Below, in pieces: positions 1 to 8,276 of a DNA stretch of 15,000 bases (position 1 is its first letter; each line of letters begins with the position of its first letter). Below the pieces are notes generated by a model. The model ran no database searches, was not told the origin of the DNA, and saw only the letters and a list, made by a program, of their open reading frames with translations. The position numbers and the translations under genes were made by a program. Source of the stretch: Blautia coccoides (lineage in GTDB: Bacteria > Bacillota > Clostridia > Lachnospirales > Lachnospiraceae); assembly GCF_034355335.1 (NCBI RefSeq), contig NZ_CP136422.1:4855001-4870000 (forward strand). The letters run 5' to 3'.

Positions 1-752
1 AAACGGTCGAAAAGACGTTCCGCCAAAACCTGATCCATTTCTTTGGCATGATTCCTGAATACAATATGCCCGTTCTTCAAAAGTGTGATTTCCAAATCCC
101 CATCGCTATACTTAACTGCATTGCCGATCACATTAGCAAGTATTCGAGAAAGGGCAGCCTTATTTAGCTGCCGCGTAATCTTTTCCTTTGGAATAAGGAT
201 TCTTGGAGTGATCCCCGCCTCTTTCAGAGCGCCATAATAAGCGGCGATACTGTCCTCAATTGCTCTGTTCAGATCCACAGACTCTCTCTCTTCATATTGA
301 TTTGCTGAGACCACCAAAGAATACCGGAACAATTCTTCTGTAAGCTGCTTCATGGTGTCGATCCGCTCCTGAATCACTGCCAGGTATACACGTACCTTTT
401 CCGTTGCCTCTTCCTGCTCGAGCAGTTCCATATACCCACAGATTGCCGTAAGCGGCGTGCGCAGATCGTGGGAGATATTGGTGACAGCTTCTTTCAGCTC
501 TCTGTCTCCCTGCAAATAGCGTATATGTTCTTTACGCAGCCTTCGCATCTGCCTGTCAATCTCAGCGGCAAGACGGCGCATCTTATCATCAGAAATAGTA
601 ATATCAATTCCCACATTCGTATCCCTGCCCAGCCTGGAGTCAACTTCCGCGCATATTTCATCTGCCGCCCTGCGCATTCCTGCAATCTTTATAAGTAAAA
701 TCCCGTTCCATACAACAAGAGCTGCACATAAAAAGCCAAGCAGATATAGCAT
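1..752 (-). CDS. Sensor histidine kinase, OmpR-partner type (3' end beyond window)
   Basis: Membrane kinase that should autophosphorylate on a histidine and pass phosphate to the response regulator encoded at 2606-3271. My translation of the complement gives 250 codons before the window edge. Residues about 1-22 form one hydrophobic membrane segment. There is almost no extracytoplasmic region, so the kinase probably does not bind a ligand itself and may take its signal from the neighbouring ABC transporter (inference). The H-box ISHDLRTPL puts the phospho-acceptor at His95, and the N-box NVIGNAVKYSDGD begins at Asn207. The G-boxes lie beyond the edge. The start at 752 is chosen because TAAGGAG sits 6 nt upstream and overlaps the stop codon of the permease gene; only 10 nt separate the two genes, so they are co-transcribed. 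The family call is firm; the exact stimulus is unknown. Confidence 0.9.
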   Translation of the reverse strand, partial: MLYLLGFLCAALVVWNGILLIKIAGMRRAADEICAEVDSRLGRDTNVGIDITISDDKMRRLAAEIDRQMRRLRKEHIRYLQGDRELKEAVTNISHDLRTPLTAICGYMELLEQEEATEKVRVYLAVIQERIDTMKQLTEELFRYSLVVSANQYEERESVDLNRAIEDSIAAYYGALKEAGITPRILIPKEKITRQLNKAALSRILANVIGNAVKYSDGDLEITLLKNGHIVFRNHAKEMDQVLAERLFDR

Positions 753-762
753 AATTCTCTCC

Positions 763-1602
763 TTATTTCAAATCTTTCCTGTTAAATCCCCATATCCCAA
801 CCAGGCTGACAACTATCGTTATCCCAACAGAATAAAGACCTGATGCACATGGATGTGTAACCGCCCCCGCTGAAATCTGTATCCCCTGACCAGTAGGAAG
901 AAAATCAAACAAAAACTGATAGACACTTCTCTGTGACGGGCTAAGATACATGGGATTAGGGATTTTCTCAATGGTCTGCGTGACTGTATCCCCCACTGTC
1001 TTTGACATAGTGACCCCGTCAAAAAATTCCGGTTCTCCCAATTTCATAGTAATATATAAAGACAAAAACAAAAGAGCAAAGATTCCCACCATACTGATGA
1101 TAGCCACCAATGCCTTATTCTGATTCAGCATAGACAGCATGGAAAAAATCGCTGTAAGAGCAATAACCATAAGCAGACCGTCCAGCACATATACAACTGC
1201 CTTTTGCCATTCCATCTCAAAAAAACCAAAGAGAGGGATTCCGGTAATACATGCCGTAAACATATAGGCAAAATTCATAAACGCACCTGCGGCCGCACAG
1301 GTAATAAAGTTTGACAGATAAATATCCCTTCTGTTGCACCCTACCATCAGTTTATTGCGGATGGTTCCATCACTGTATTCCGTACCCACATAGAGGCTGA
1401 CAAATGCCGAGATCAGCATTCCTATTATAATGTGAGAGGCAAAAAACACGGTGTCAAATGTAACACTCATATCATATACTTTCAAATTCCGGTATTGTCC
1501 AACACTGTCGATGACGCCATACAGTATCATGGCGATCATACCGATCCAGAAATATTTATCCTTTCGCAGGCGCAGAAAATTTGCACGCAGCAGTTTACTC
1601 AT
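763..1602 (-). CDS. ABC-2 type transporter permease, BcrB/lantibiotic-immunity-like
   Basis: Membrane subunit of an ABC exporter, 279 residues from the ATG at 1602. That ATG has GGAGG 8 nt upstream; an in-frame GTG at 1611 lies right on that ribosome binding site and is less likely. About six hydrophobic segments are visible. After the second comes the motif GTEYSDGTIRNKLMVG, typical of ABC-2 permeases (cytoplasmic coupling region). A long polar stretch of about 60 residues (roughly 190-250) separates the last two membrane segments and is probably outside the cell. The start codon overlaps the end of the ATPase gene by 8 nt, which suggests translational coupling and a stoichiometric complex. 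The context (BcrA-like ATPase plus two-component system) suggests export of or protection from a peptide antibiotic; the substrate cannot be read from sequence. Confidence 0.88.
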   Translation of the reverse strand: MSKLLRANFLRLRKDKYFWIGMIAMILYGVIDSVGQYRNLKVYDMSVTFDTVFFASHIIIGMLISAFVSLYVGTEYSDGTIRNKLMVGCNRRDIYLSNFITCAAAGAFMNFAYMFTACITGIPLFGFFEMEWQKAVVYVLDGLLMVIALTAIFSMLSMLNQNKALVAIISMVGIFALLFLSLYITMKLGEPEFFDGVTMSKTVGDTVTQTIEKIPNPMYLSPSQRSVYQFLFDFLPTGQGIQISAGAVTHPCASGLYSVGITIVVSLVGIWGFNRKDLK

Positions 1603-2509
1603 GGCTGCCACCTCCGATCAGATTGATATAATAGCTCTCCAGGCTTTCGTCTCTCTCTGTGATCTTATACACTGTACACCCCTGTTCTGCCAAAGCCTGC
1701 ACAAGGTCCGTCACATTCCACTCACCAAAAACATCGGCTTCATGCTCTGAAGCAACAGCATATTCCATTTTCCTTTCATCCAGTACACGGCTGAGAGCCT
1801 GTATATCCGATACTGCTATGTGTATCCCTTTCCTGCAGGCAGCATCCAGTTCCTTTGCAGTCATTTCCTTTACGATTCTTCCGCTGTCAATAAATCCGTA
1901 ATGCGTCGCAAGCCGGGAAAGTTCGTCCAAAATATGGCTGGAAATCAATACCGTGATCCTGTATTCCCGGTTCAGCTTCAGGATCAATTCCCGTATCTCG
2001 ATGATACCCTGGGGATCCAGACCATTGATCGGTTCATCCAGCACCAGAAAATCCGGATTGCCGGCAAGCGCTATGGCAATCCCAAGACGCTGTCGCATTC
2101 CCAGCGAAAAATTCCTTACTTTTTTCTTTCCTGTATCCGAAAGGCCTACTAATTCCAGTAATTCTCTGATCCCATCATAGGATGGACGTCCAAGGACCGC
2201 ATACTGCTCGCGCAGATTATCCTCTGCTGTCAGATCCAGATAAATAGACGGCGTCTCCACCACAGCTCCCATTCTCCGGCGAACTTTAAGAATATTGGGG
2301 GATGTATACTTTTCCCCATAAATTGTGTATTCTCCGGAAGTCGGATTCTGCAGTCCGCAGATCAGACGGATGAGGGTCGTCTTTCCTGCTCCGTTCTTAC
2401 CTATAAATCCATAAATTGCTCCTTTTTCCACATGCATGGAAAGTCTGTTTAAAGCTTTGAAGTTCTTATATTGTTTTGAAAGATTCTCTGTACTCAAAAC
2501 ATAGTCCAT
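1595..2509 (-). CDS. ABC transporter ATP-binding protein, BcrA/LanF-like
   Basis: ATPase subunit partnering the permease at 763-1602. Walker A is GKNGAGKTT at residues 37-45, the signature SLGMRQR at 135-141, Walker B FLVLDEP with Asp158/Glu159, the D-loop NGLD at 162-165 and the switch His192 in SSHIL. In the Q-loop position the sequence reads VVETPSIY with Glu85 in place of Gln. A Glu here (E-loop) is reported for LanF-type lantibiotic immunity and related bacitracin-type ATPases, which supports a peptide-antibiotic role. The C-terminal 90 or so residues form the usual accessory domain. I place the start at 2509 because AAAGGAGG lies 7 nt upstream; an in-frame ATG ten codons earlier precedes that site and has no binding site of its own. 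Length (304) is normal for the family. Confidence 0.93.
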   Translation of the reverse strand: MDYVLSTENLSKQYKNFKALNRLSMHVEKGAIYGFIGKNGAGKTTLIRLICGLQNPTSGEYTIYGEKYTSPNILKVRRRMGAVVETPSIYLDLTAEDNLREQYAVLGRPSYDGIRELLELVGLSDTGKKKVRNFSLGMRQRLGIAIALAGNPDFLVLDEPINGLDPQGIIEIRELILKLNREYRITVLISSHILDELSRLATHYGFIDSGRIVKEMTAKELDAACRKGIHIAVSDIQALSRVLDERKMEYAVASEHEADVFGEWNVTDLVQALAEQGCTVYKITERDESLESYYINLIGGGSHE

Positions 2510-2537
2510 ATCAGTGCCTCCTTTATTTGATACAGCC

Positions 2538-2594
2538 ATAATAGCACGACATGGTTAAGAGAGCGGTTAAGAAAAAAGTTAAGAAACCGTAAAG
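2538..2594 (-). promoter_or_regulatory. Predicted response-regulator-activated promoter with 12-bp-phased TTAAC repeats
   Basis: Between the regulator and ATPase genes the minus strand carries CTTAAC three times at exactly 12-bp steps (plus-strand GTTAAG at 2554-2559, 2566-2571 and 2578-2583). A weaker fourth copy, CTTTAC, lies 11 bp further upstream (2589-2594). Ten bases downstream is TATTAT (2538-2543), a good -10, with no recognisable -35 at the correct distance. Tandem half-sites about one helical turn apart, overlapping a missing -35, are typical of promoters activated by OmpR/PhoB-family regulators. The likely product is the ATPase-permease-kinase message. Direct binding is inferred. 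Confidence 0.6.
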
Positions 2595-2605
2595 ATACTG
2601 CCCGT

Positions 2606-3271
2606 TCATTGTTCACGCATTTTAAATCCAATTCCCCATACAGCTTCAATATAATCTTTTCCTGTTATCTCCCTGAGTTTTCTCCGCAGATTGCTCACAT
2701 GGACTTTCAGGGAACTTTCCATGCAGTCCGGTGTATCTTCACTGATCAGATCTAGTATCCGTGCCTTTGTAATGACCTGGGAAGGGTTCTGCATAAGCAG
2801 TTTTAAAACGGCAAACTCCGTTTTTGTCAGACGGACAGTCATGCCGTCTGCCGAAACCTGATATGTTTCTGTATTGAGACGCAGCTCCTCAAACGTCAAT
2901 TCTGTATTTTTAGCCGAAACGGAACCATTTCTGAGCTGCACAGTTATCCTGGCTAACAATTCTTTTGTTTCAAAAGGTTTTGTGATATAGTCAGAAGCAC
3001 CTTCCAGCAAAAGATTCACCTTATCGTCAATCCCTGCCTTGGCACTGACTATAATAACGGGGATCCCGGAAAGCTTCGGAAGGATCTCCTCCCCGCTCAG
3101 CCCCGGAAGCATCAGATCCAGCAGTATCAGATCCGGATGCCTTTGTGACAAAAGGAGCAGTGCCTCAGTCCCTGAATACGCACGGAGCACTCCGTATCCT
3201 TCCTTTTTCAAAATAGCTTCTACCATATCACCGATAGGAATGTCATCTTCTATAATTGCAATATATTTCAT
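2606..3271 (-). CDS. Response regulator, OmpR/PhoB family
   Basis: DNA-binding partner of the kinase at 1-752, 221 residues. The receiver domain (about 1-115) has the acidic pair Asp9/Asp10, the phospho-acceptor Asp52 in LLDLMLPG, Ser76 and Lys98 in TKPF. The C-terminal winged helix (about 125-220) ends with the typical VWGIGFKM strand. I start at the ATG at 3271 because the family begins with the KYIAIIEDD strand; the frame is open 21 codons further upstream but that stretch lacks family similarity. The ribosome binding site (GAGGCGG) is weak. It is the first gene of the signalling locus, 96 nt before the ATPase gene, and the TTAAC repeats in that gap are its likely target. It lies 133 nt downstream of the rhamnosidase gene without a clear terminator between them. 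Confidence 0.92.
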   Translation of the reverse strand: MKYIAIIEDDIPIGDMVEAILKKEGYGVLRAYSGTEALLLLSQRHPDLILLDLMLPGLSGEEILPKLSGIPVIIVSAKAGIDDKVNLLLEGASDYITKPFETKELLARITVQLRNGSVSAKNTELTFEELRLNTETYQVSADGMTVRLTKTEFAVLKLLMQNPSQVITKARILDLISEDTPDCMESSLKVHVSNLRRKLREITGKDYIEAVWGIGFKMREQ

Positions 3272-3403
3272 AAAATGCCGCCTCGCTTTCTGCCGCCTTA
3301 GAATGTATCCGAAACTCATTCCGGCAATCTGCATTCAGGCAGACACGCTTTCACTCATATTGTAACAAAACAGCGGATATTATGCTATAGGCTATTGCTT
3401 CCT
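3272..3403 (-). promoter_or_regulatory. Gap between rhamnosidase and response regulator genes; weak promoter
   Basis: This 132-nt gap probably holds the regulator's promoter. The best -10 is TACAAT (plus-strand 3359-3364), with no convincing -35 at 16-18 bp. No intrinsic terminator for the rhamnosidase gene is visible: the short inverted sequence near 3385-3400 has no U-run. Some read-through from the rhamnosidase message into the regulator is therefore possible. Confidence 0.3.
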
Positions 3404-6400
3404 TTAGACGGGTATCCTGAATTCATACGTTCCTGACCCCAGCTCCTGTTTCGGCATTCCCGGCAGGATCAGTGCAGCGCATGTGTTGACCGGGATTTTA
3501 CAGCTATAGATAATCTGTTCCTTCTCTTTTCTCCAACTGCTCTCAATGACTCCATACGGTGAGGATACACTGCCTGCTGCATACTCCAGTTCCCTTATCA
3601 CAGGCTGCAATATAAAATGCTCATATCCCGGTCTATCCTCCTCCCTGCGGATTCCCAGCACATAGCTGTATAGCCATGACAGCACGCTTCCCAGAGAATA
3701 GTGATTAAAGGAATTCATTGCGTTCTGCCCCCCGAATCCTTTTTCCTGTGTATAGGAATCCCAATGTTCCCATATAGTTGTCGCTCCCTGGGTCACCGGA
3801 TACAGCCAGGAGGGAAAGCCAGTCTGGAGCATGAGTTTATAGGCATCTTCATCAGCCCCCATATTACTCAGCGCCTGATTTAAAAGTCCGGTGCCGAAAA
3901 AGCCTGTGCCTACCGTGTGGTTTCTTTCCCTGGTTTTTCTGAGAAGATGCATTTTTGCTGCGTCACAGTTCTCCATGAGTCCGTATTCCAATCCCAGAAC
4001 ATAGGAACATTGGCTGTCGCAGATCTTTCCCTCCATAGTTTTGGTCATACCTGTCTCCCGGTCCACAAATGTCTCATTCCAGAACTGTCTGCATGTATCC
4101 GCAAGCATTTTGTACTCCTCTGCTGCTGTCTTTTCTCCCAGTATTGCAGAGATTTTTTCCATTATCTTTGCTTCTCTATAATAAAAAGCATTCCAGAGAA
4201 GCTGCAGGTCTGTCTCCTCCGGGGCCAGCCAGTCTCCCAGAGGGCCTACTTTTACAGCATCACCTTTTCCGGGAAGGCCTTTATCCTTCATGTAATCCAT
4301 GTATTTTTTCATTCCCGGATAAAATCTTTCCAGCGTGCGCACATCACCGTACTGCTGGTATAACTCCCATGAAATGAAAATCGAAGCACATTCATATGTA
4401 ATACCTCCAAAGCCGCCGCCCACAGGTGCAATCTCCGGGTACTGTCCCTCCGGTGTCTGAAGGTCTTCCATAGCCTGAAGATTCCTCTCATAAAATTGTT
4501 TCAGGCTGCTGTTCTGCAGCGCAGTACGGCAGAACACATGGGTATCCCCTGCCCATCCCATCCGTTCATTTCTCTGGGGACAGTCTGTGGGGATGTTGAT
4601 GAAATTACACAACTGTGACCAGCGCACATTTTCCGTAAAACGGTTTAAAAGACTGTTGGAGCTTTCAAAACTCCCCTCAAAATTTTTGACAGAGGAATAC
4701 TGCAGGCTCTCCACCTCCTGTGGTTTTGGAGGATTCTCTACGCCGCTGATTTCTATATAGCGGTATCCATGGAATGTAAAGCGGGGCTGATATATTTCCC
4801 CCTCATCCTCACCACTACATATATATAAATCTGTACTGGTGGCATCCCTGTAGTTCTCCAGCATCATCTTTCCTTCATTACCGGCGTATTCCGGCATGTG
4901 TGGATAGAGTACCTCTGCATAACGGATCACAATCTTCGTTCCGGGCTTTTCACAAAACCGGATGCGGGGTACGCCCGCCATCTCCTGTCCCAGGTCATAA
5001 AGAAAAACATTGCCTTCCAGTTCTGTGCATGTCTGTGCCTGTTTTGTGTCTACTATATATACAGGGGCATCATATCCGCCTATAAGTTCCGGTTCCCTGT
5101 CATTTACTGCGGGCCACGTGCGGCCAAACCCAGGAGGCATGGTGCGCAGTTCTTCTATTTTTTCCGGCTTTTCTGTAACCGGTGGTTCCCATTTACTGTC
5201 ATCAAAATCAGGGAGGGAATAACTTGTGTAAATATCTTTTTTTGCAGCGTCGTACTGCTCTCCCAGGAAAAAGCCTGCATATCTGTAAGGTCCATCTCCA
5301 AAATATTTCCACTCTTTTGTGTTAGTTGTTGCAATGATCCTGCTGCCGTCCTCATAAGTCACCTCTATTTTTGCCAGCAGTGCCTCTTTGTCACCAAAAT
5401 AATTATAATTCTTCACAACAAAGGTCTGCGCGTCACACCACCAGCCGGAGGAGATGGTTACACCAACTCCGTTCCTTCCGGGCCGAAGCTTGTCCGTGAT
5501 ATCATAGGTCTGGTAATTGATTCTTTTGTCATACTGAGTAAGCCCCGGATTCAACAGACGTTCTGTAATCTCCTTCCCGTTAATGCGGCAGTGATAGATT
5601 CCTCTGGAAGTTATATAAAGCCTCGCCCGCTCTACTTTCTTCTCTTTGTCCACCTGAAAGACAGATCTGAGCATAGGTATGCCGGTATTTGACGGATCTT
5701 GGGTTATCTGGCAGTCTTTCAGCTTAAAGCATCCGTTTTCCACAGGGATCAATCCCTCAAACAAATTTTTTTCTCCGTACAGATTTCCCTGGGGTGTCTC
5801 TTTTATATAGATCCGCCCCGGTGTGCGCATATTTTTCACTGTCAGGTATTCAAAATACGCGGTGTCTCCTTTGCCCGCGTAAAATCCGATTTCATTCAGT
5901 CTTGGATATGTAAGAACATCATTAACCCCTCTGGGATTCAGCATTCTTCCCAGAATCTGTCTGCCAAATGGTTCTTCCTTCTCCACCGCGTCTGCTAAGA
6001 CATCATCCAGATAGGCAGCAGCATTATTGCCGTCCACAACTACCCTAAGTGTATGGAAATTGTATTTGTTCTCATCTGTGAGAATATGATCAAGGGATGC
6101 TGACGCAAATGGCACATGGCTTTTGTCTTCCTGCGCATATCCTACCCGGAAGATGTCCAGCCGCGGTTTTTTGCTATCCTCCAGGCATATTTGGTAACGG
6201 ATATAATTTTCCCCTTCTAGTCCCAATTCATTTTTCGTTTTATCCAGCAGGCGGAAATCATTAGCACCAAATACAATCCCTGCTCTTTTAGCCCCTGCTT
6301 CAAGGCGGAACCTGCTCTCTATCACAAATACCCCTCTGGTGTCCGCAGCCACATGGAACCTAGGCGCGCTGATCCACTGCGCCCCTTCCCAGGGTTTCAG

Positions 6401-6730
6401 GCTCCCGTCTAAAAATCCCGTCTCAAACCATGTCTCTGCCTTTGTCTTTCTCCCATGATCATCGCACACTTCCACTCGCACCTGGTATCTGGTACACGGC
6501 TTTAGTTCTCTTCCTGCGTAGGAAATGCCTCTTGATTCCCTGACATACATTTCCCCAGAATCCCAGTACGGTTCTTTTTCCTTTTCTTTAAAGACAAATA
6601 TCCGGCAGGAAGTCTGCAGGGTCTCCCTTAGATCTGACTCTAATTTCCAGGAAAACCGGGGGGATTTTTCATCCAGCCCAATCGGTTTTTCCATGTATTC
6701 AACCAGCAGTTCCGTTATTGTAAGACTCAT
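3404..6730 (-). CDS. Alpha-L-rhamnosidase, GH78, with inserted lectin-like domain
   Basis: Hydrolyses terminal alpha-L-rhamnose from glycosides (plant flavonoids, pectic or bacterial glycans) by an inverting mechanism. The protein is 1108 residues from the ATG at 6730, which has GGAGG 9 nt upstream; an in-frame ATG 14 codons earlier has no site. Order: fibronectin-like N-terminal sandwich (about 1-115); a beta-rich stretch (about 125-305) resembling LamG/DUF1080 concanavalin folds; the Bac_rhamnosid_N-like domain (about 350-520, with RINGKEITERLLNPG); a second sandwich (to about 680); the (alpha/alpha)6 barrel (about 690-1030); and a C-terminal beta domain. The barrel has DCPQRNERMGWAGD (716-729, general acid Glu722) and TTIWEHWDS (984-992, likely base Glu988). 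No signal peptide is seen, so it is probably cytoplasmic and acts on imported oligosaccharides or small glycosides. Most GH78 enzymes are 850-950 residues. The divergent AraC gene is the likely regulator. Confidence 0.94.
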   Translation of the reverse strand: MSLTITELLVEYMEKPIGLDEKSPRFSWKLESDLRETLQTSCRIFVFKEKEKEPYWDSGEMYVRESRGISYAGRELKPCTRYQVRVEVCDDHGRKTKAETWFETGFLDGSLKPWEGAQWISAPRFHVAADTRGVFVIESRFRLEAGAKRAGIVFGANDFRLLDKTKNELGLEGENYIRYQICLEDSKKPRLDIFRVGYAQEDKSHVPFASASLDHILTDENKYNFHTLRVVVDGNNAAAYLDDVLADAVEKEEPFGRQILGRMLNPRGVNDVLTYPRLNEIGFYAGKGDTAYFEYLTVKNMRTPGRIYIKETPQGNLYGEKNLFEGLIPVENGCFKLKDCQITQDPSNTGIPMLRSVFQVDKEKKVERARLYITSRGIYHCRINGKEITERLLNPGLTQYDKRINYQTYDITDKLRPGRNGVGVTISSGWWCDAQTFVVKNYNYFGDKEALLAKIEVTYEDGSRIIATTNTKEWKYFGDGPYRYAGFFLGEQYDAAKKDIYTSYSLPDFDDSKWEPPVTEKPEKIEELRTMPPGFGRTWPAVNDREPELIGGYDAPVYIVDTKQAQTCTELEGNVFLYDLGQEMAGVPRIRFCEKPGTKIVIRYAEVLYPHMPEYAGNEGKMMLENYRDATSTDLYICSGEDEGEIYQPRFTFHGYRYIEISGVENPPKPQEVESLQYSSVKNFEGSFESSNSLLNRFTENVRWSQLCNFINIPTDCPQRNERMGWAGDTHVFCRTALQNSSLKQFYERNLQAMEDLQTPEGQYPEIAPVGGGFGGITYECASIFISWELYQQYGDVRTLERFYPGMKKYMDYMKDKGLPGKGDAVKVGPLGDWLAPEETDLQLLWNAFYYREAKIMEKISAILGEKTAAEEYKMLADTCRQFWNETFVDRETGMTKTMEGKICDSQCSYVLGLEYGLMENCDAAKMHLLRKTRERNHTVGTGFFGTGLLNQALSNMGADEDAYKLMLQTGFPSWLYPVTQGATTIWEHWDSYTQEKGFGGQNAMNSFNHYSLGSVLSWLYSYVLGIRREEDRPGYEHFILQPVIRELEYAAGSVSSPYGVIESSWRKEKEQIIYSCKIPVNTCAALILPGMPKQELGSGTYEFRIPV

Positions 6731-6831
6731 CCTCTGATCCCTCCATTTTTCTACAAACAATCTCATCCGCATTTTGAATCCTCTGCCTGTTTCGCTACTA
6801 GCCAGGCTGCGCTTCTGCTTTTGGTATACTA

Positions 6832-6860
6832 ATTATATCTTTTCTTTTTTTTGAAATCTA
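6832..6860 (-). promoter_or_regulatory. Probable promoter of the rhamnosidase gene
   Basis: The minus strand has a perfect -10 TATAAT (plus-strand 6832-6837), and 17 bp upstream a poor -35, TAGATT (6855-6860). This predicts a leader of about 95 nt. A strong -10 with a weak -35 fits activation by the divergent AraC-family protein. The rest of 6731-6942 holds no gene; it includes the small palindrome TTCCGGAA at 6872-6879, a possible operator centre. Confidence 0.5.
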
Positions 6861-6884
6861 TCCTGCTTTTCTTCCGGAAAAGTA

Positions 6885-6913
6885 TTGTTTTTTATCCATT
6901 TTTTGATTAGTAT
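6885..6913 (+). promoter_or_regulatory. Possible promoter of the first araC-family gene
   Basis: TTGTTT (6885-6890) and TAGTAT (6908-6913) are spaced 17 bp. Both match consensus only partly. Transcription would begin near 6920, close to the ribosome binding site at 6928-6935. Confidence 0.3.
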
Positions 6914-6942
6914 GGAGTTAGCTTATCAGGAGGTGCGTATCT

Positions 6943-7842
6943 ATGAAAAACAAAAAAGAGGAACCCTTTCAACATGAAGTGGTCATTACGGATGCCCGGC
7001 TTCCCCTGCGCCTCTTTTACAGCAATGACCAAAAACCGACTTATGTTTTGCCTCATTTTCATGATGATATTGAAATCATTTACCTTCTGACCGGCAGTCT
7101 CACTGTGAATATCAATAGGCAGCAGATCACTGTATATCCGGAAGATATGATCCTTTTCAACAGCAATGTGATCCATTCCACTATTTCGGAAACTGCCGAG
7201 ACTACTGCTTACGTCCTTCAGCTCCCCTGTCAGTTTTTAAAGCAGTGCACAGCAGAACCCGGCAGCTATTCCTTTGAACTGCCCCGTTCCTCCTGCCAAA
7301 ATCTGACTCCGCAAGAGGATAAGGCATTGATCCATCTGAAGAATACGCTGTATTCCTGTTTTTGTTTCTACCGGGATAAACCCGCCTTTTATCACGGAAA
7401 AGTCATGAGCCTTTTGTATGACTTCGTCTATACCCTGTACTCTGCCTTTTCCGTCCCTCAGGAGGTAAAACGCCACACCAACGAATTTAAATACTATGAA
7501 AGGCTTTCCTCCATCACTAACTATATAAACGAACATTATACGGAACCTATAACCTTACATGATCTGGCAGAGCTAATATCTGTAACCCCGGCATATCTGT
7601 CCCGCTTTTTCAAAAAAGCGCTTCAGATAACGCTCACCGAATACATTACCAGTATACGCCTGGAACACGCCTATACCGATCTGCTTACAACGGATTATAC
7701 GGTATTCTATATTGCGGAAAAAAACGGTTTTGCCAACTACCAGATGTTTGTACAGAAATTCAAGCAGAAGTTCCATAATACTCCCCTGAAAATCCGCAGT
7801 GAGTCTCAGTACAGTCCATCCGGAAAACCTTTTGTCCCATAG
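6943..7842 (+). CDS. AraC-family transcriptional regulator (likely rhamnoside-responsive)
   Basis: Transcription factor of 299 residues. The N-terminal cupin (about 15-100) has the PHFHDDIEI strand with His38 and His40, and NSNVIHS near 73-79, as in sugar-sensing AraC proteins. The C-terminal double helix-turn-helix spans about 186-286: the first HTH is around ITLHDLAELISVTPAYLSRF (203-222), the second around TVFYIAEKNGFANYQMFVQKF (253-273), followed by the usual N-T-P-L-K-I-R end. AGGAGGTG lies 7 nt before the ATG. It is transcribed away from the rhamnosidase gene with a 212-nt shared control region, so activation of that gene in response to rhamnose or a rhamnoside is the natural guess; the ligand is not shown by sequence. 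It is convergent with the DUF1653 gene downstream. Confidence 0.92.
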   Translation: MKNKKEEPFQHEVVITDARLPLRLFYSNDQKPTYVLPHFHDDIEIIYLLTGSLTVNINRQQITVYPEDMILFNSNVIHSTISETAETTAYVLQLPCQFLKQCTAEPGSYSFELPRSSCQNLTPQEDKALIHLKNTLYSCFCFYRDKPAFYHGKVMSLLYDFVYTLYSAFSVPQEVKRHTNEFKYYERLSSITNYINEHYTEPITLHDLAELISVTPAYLSRFFKKALQITLTEYITSIRLEHAYTDLLTTDYTVFYIAEKNGFANYQMFVQKFKQKFHNTPLKIRSESQYSPSGKPFVP

Positions 7843-7872
7843 GGAAATTGGAAATCTTCTGCATAATAAAAA

Positions 7873-7908
7873 AACTGCCGCTTTGGTCTTTTTTACCAAG
7901 CGGCAGTT
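7873..7908 (-). terminator. Intrinsic terminator downstream of the DUF1653 gene
   Basis: The arms AACTGCCGCTTTGGT (7873-7887) and ACCAAGCGGCAGTT (7895-7908) pair with one bulged base around a 7-nt loop. On the minus strand the stem is followed by a run of T, so termination is strongest for the deformylase/DUF1653 message. On the plus strand no U-run follows, so the araC-family gene is terminated poorly if at all. Confidence 0.85.
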
Positions 7909-7921
7909 CCGGCAGCAATAT

Positions 7922-8182
7922 TCAATTTTCTATCTTCTCAAACCGGTATCTCTGACTGATCTCCGGGTATTTTTCTCTGTCCACCTCACTCATGAACATT
8001 TCGTACGGCCTGGCCCATACTCCAAACGGGCGGTATAGTGCCTGATAGATCACCAGTTTTTCATTTGTCTCAGAATGCGTCGCAAATGCAAGAATCTGAT
8101 ACAAATATAAATCACTGTCCGGATGCACTGTTTCTCTTTTAAAATTCCTTACAATATCCCCTGGTCTCAAATCCCGTTCCAT
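7922..8182 (-). CDS. DUF1653 domain protein
   Basis: Small protein of 86 residues matching the DUF1653 pattern: [10 protein letters not shown] near the start, then [19 protein letters not shown] (27-45), [14 protein letters not shown] (46-59) and EMFMSEVD (61-68). It is almost a single domain, probably a small beta-barrel, cytoplasmic, of no established biochemical function. AGGAGGAG lies shortly before the ATG at 8182, so the start is well supported. It is the second gene after the deformylase gene, with a 94-nt gap without a terminator, so they are likely co-transcribed. DUF1653 proteins often sit beside unrelated housekeeping genes, so context gives little help about its job. Confidence 0.88.
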   Translation of the reverse strand: MERDLRPGDIVRNFKRETVHPDSDLYLYQILAFATHSETNEKLVIYQALYRPFGVWARPYEMFMSEVDREKYPEISQRYRFEKIEN

Positions 8183-8276
8183 GATATTCTCCTCCTTGTG
8201 TATACTTACGAGGCTCTGCCTGGCTGCTGTATGTTTCCCTCAAGTGAAGCTCTCTGCTCCATCACCTCTTATTGTC

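Noticed and set aside
4898..5692. 264-codon plus-strand frame antisense to the rhamnosidase gene
   Set aside because: No ribosome binding site or family resemblance, and the opposite strand has clear GH78 motifs throughout.
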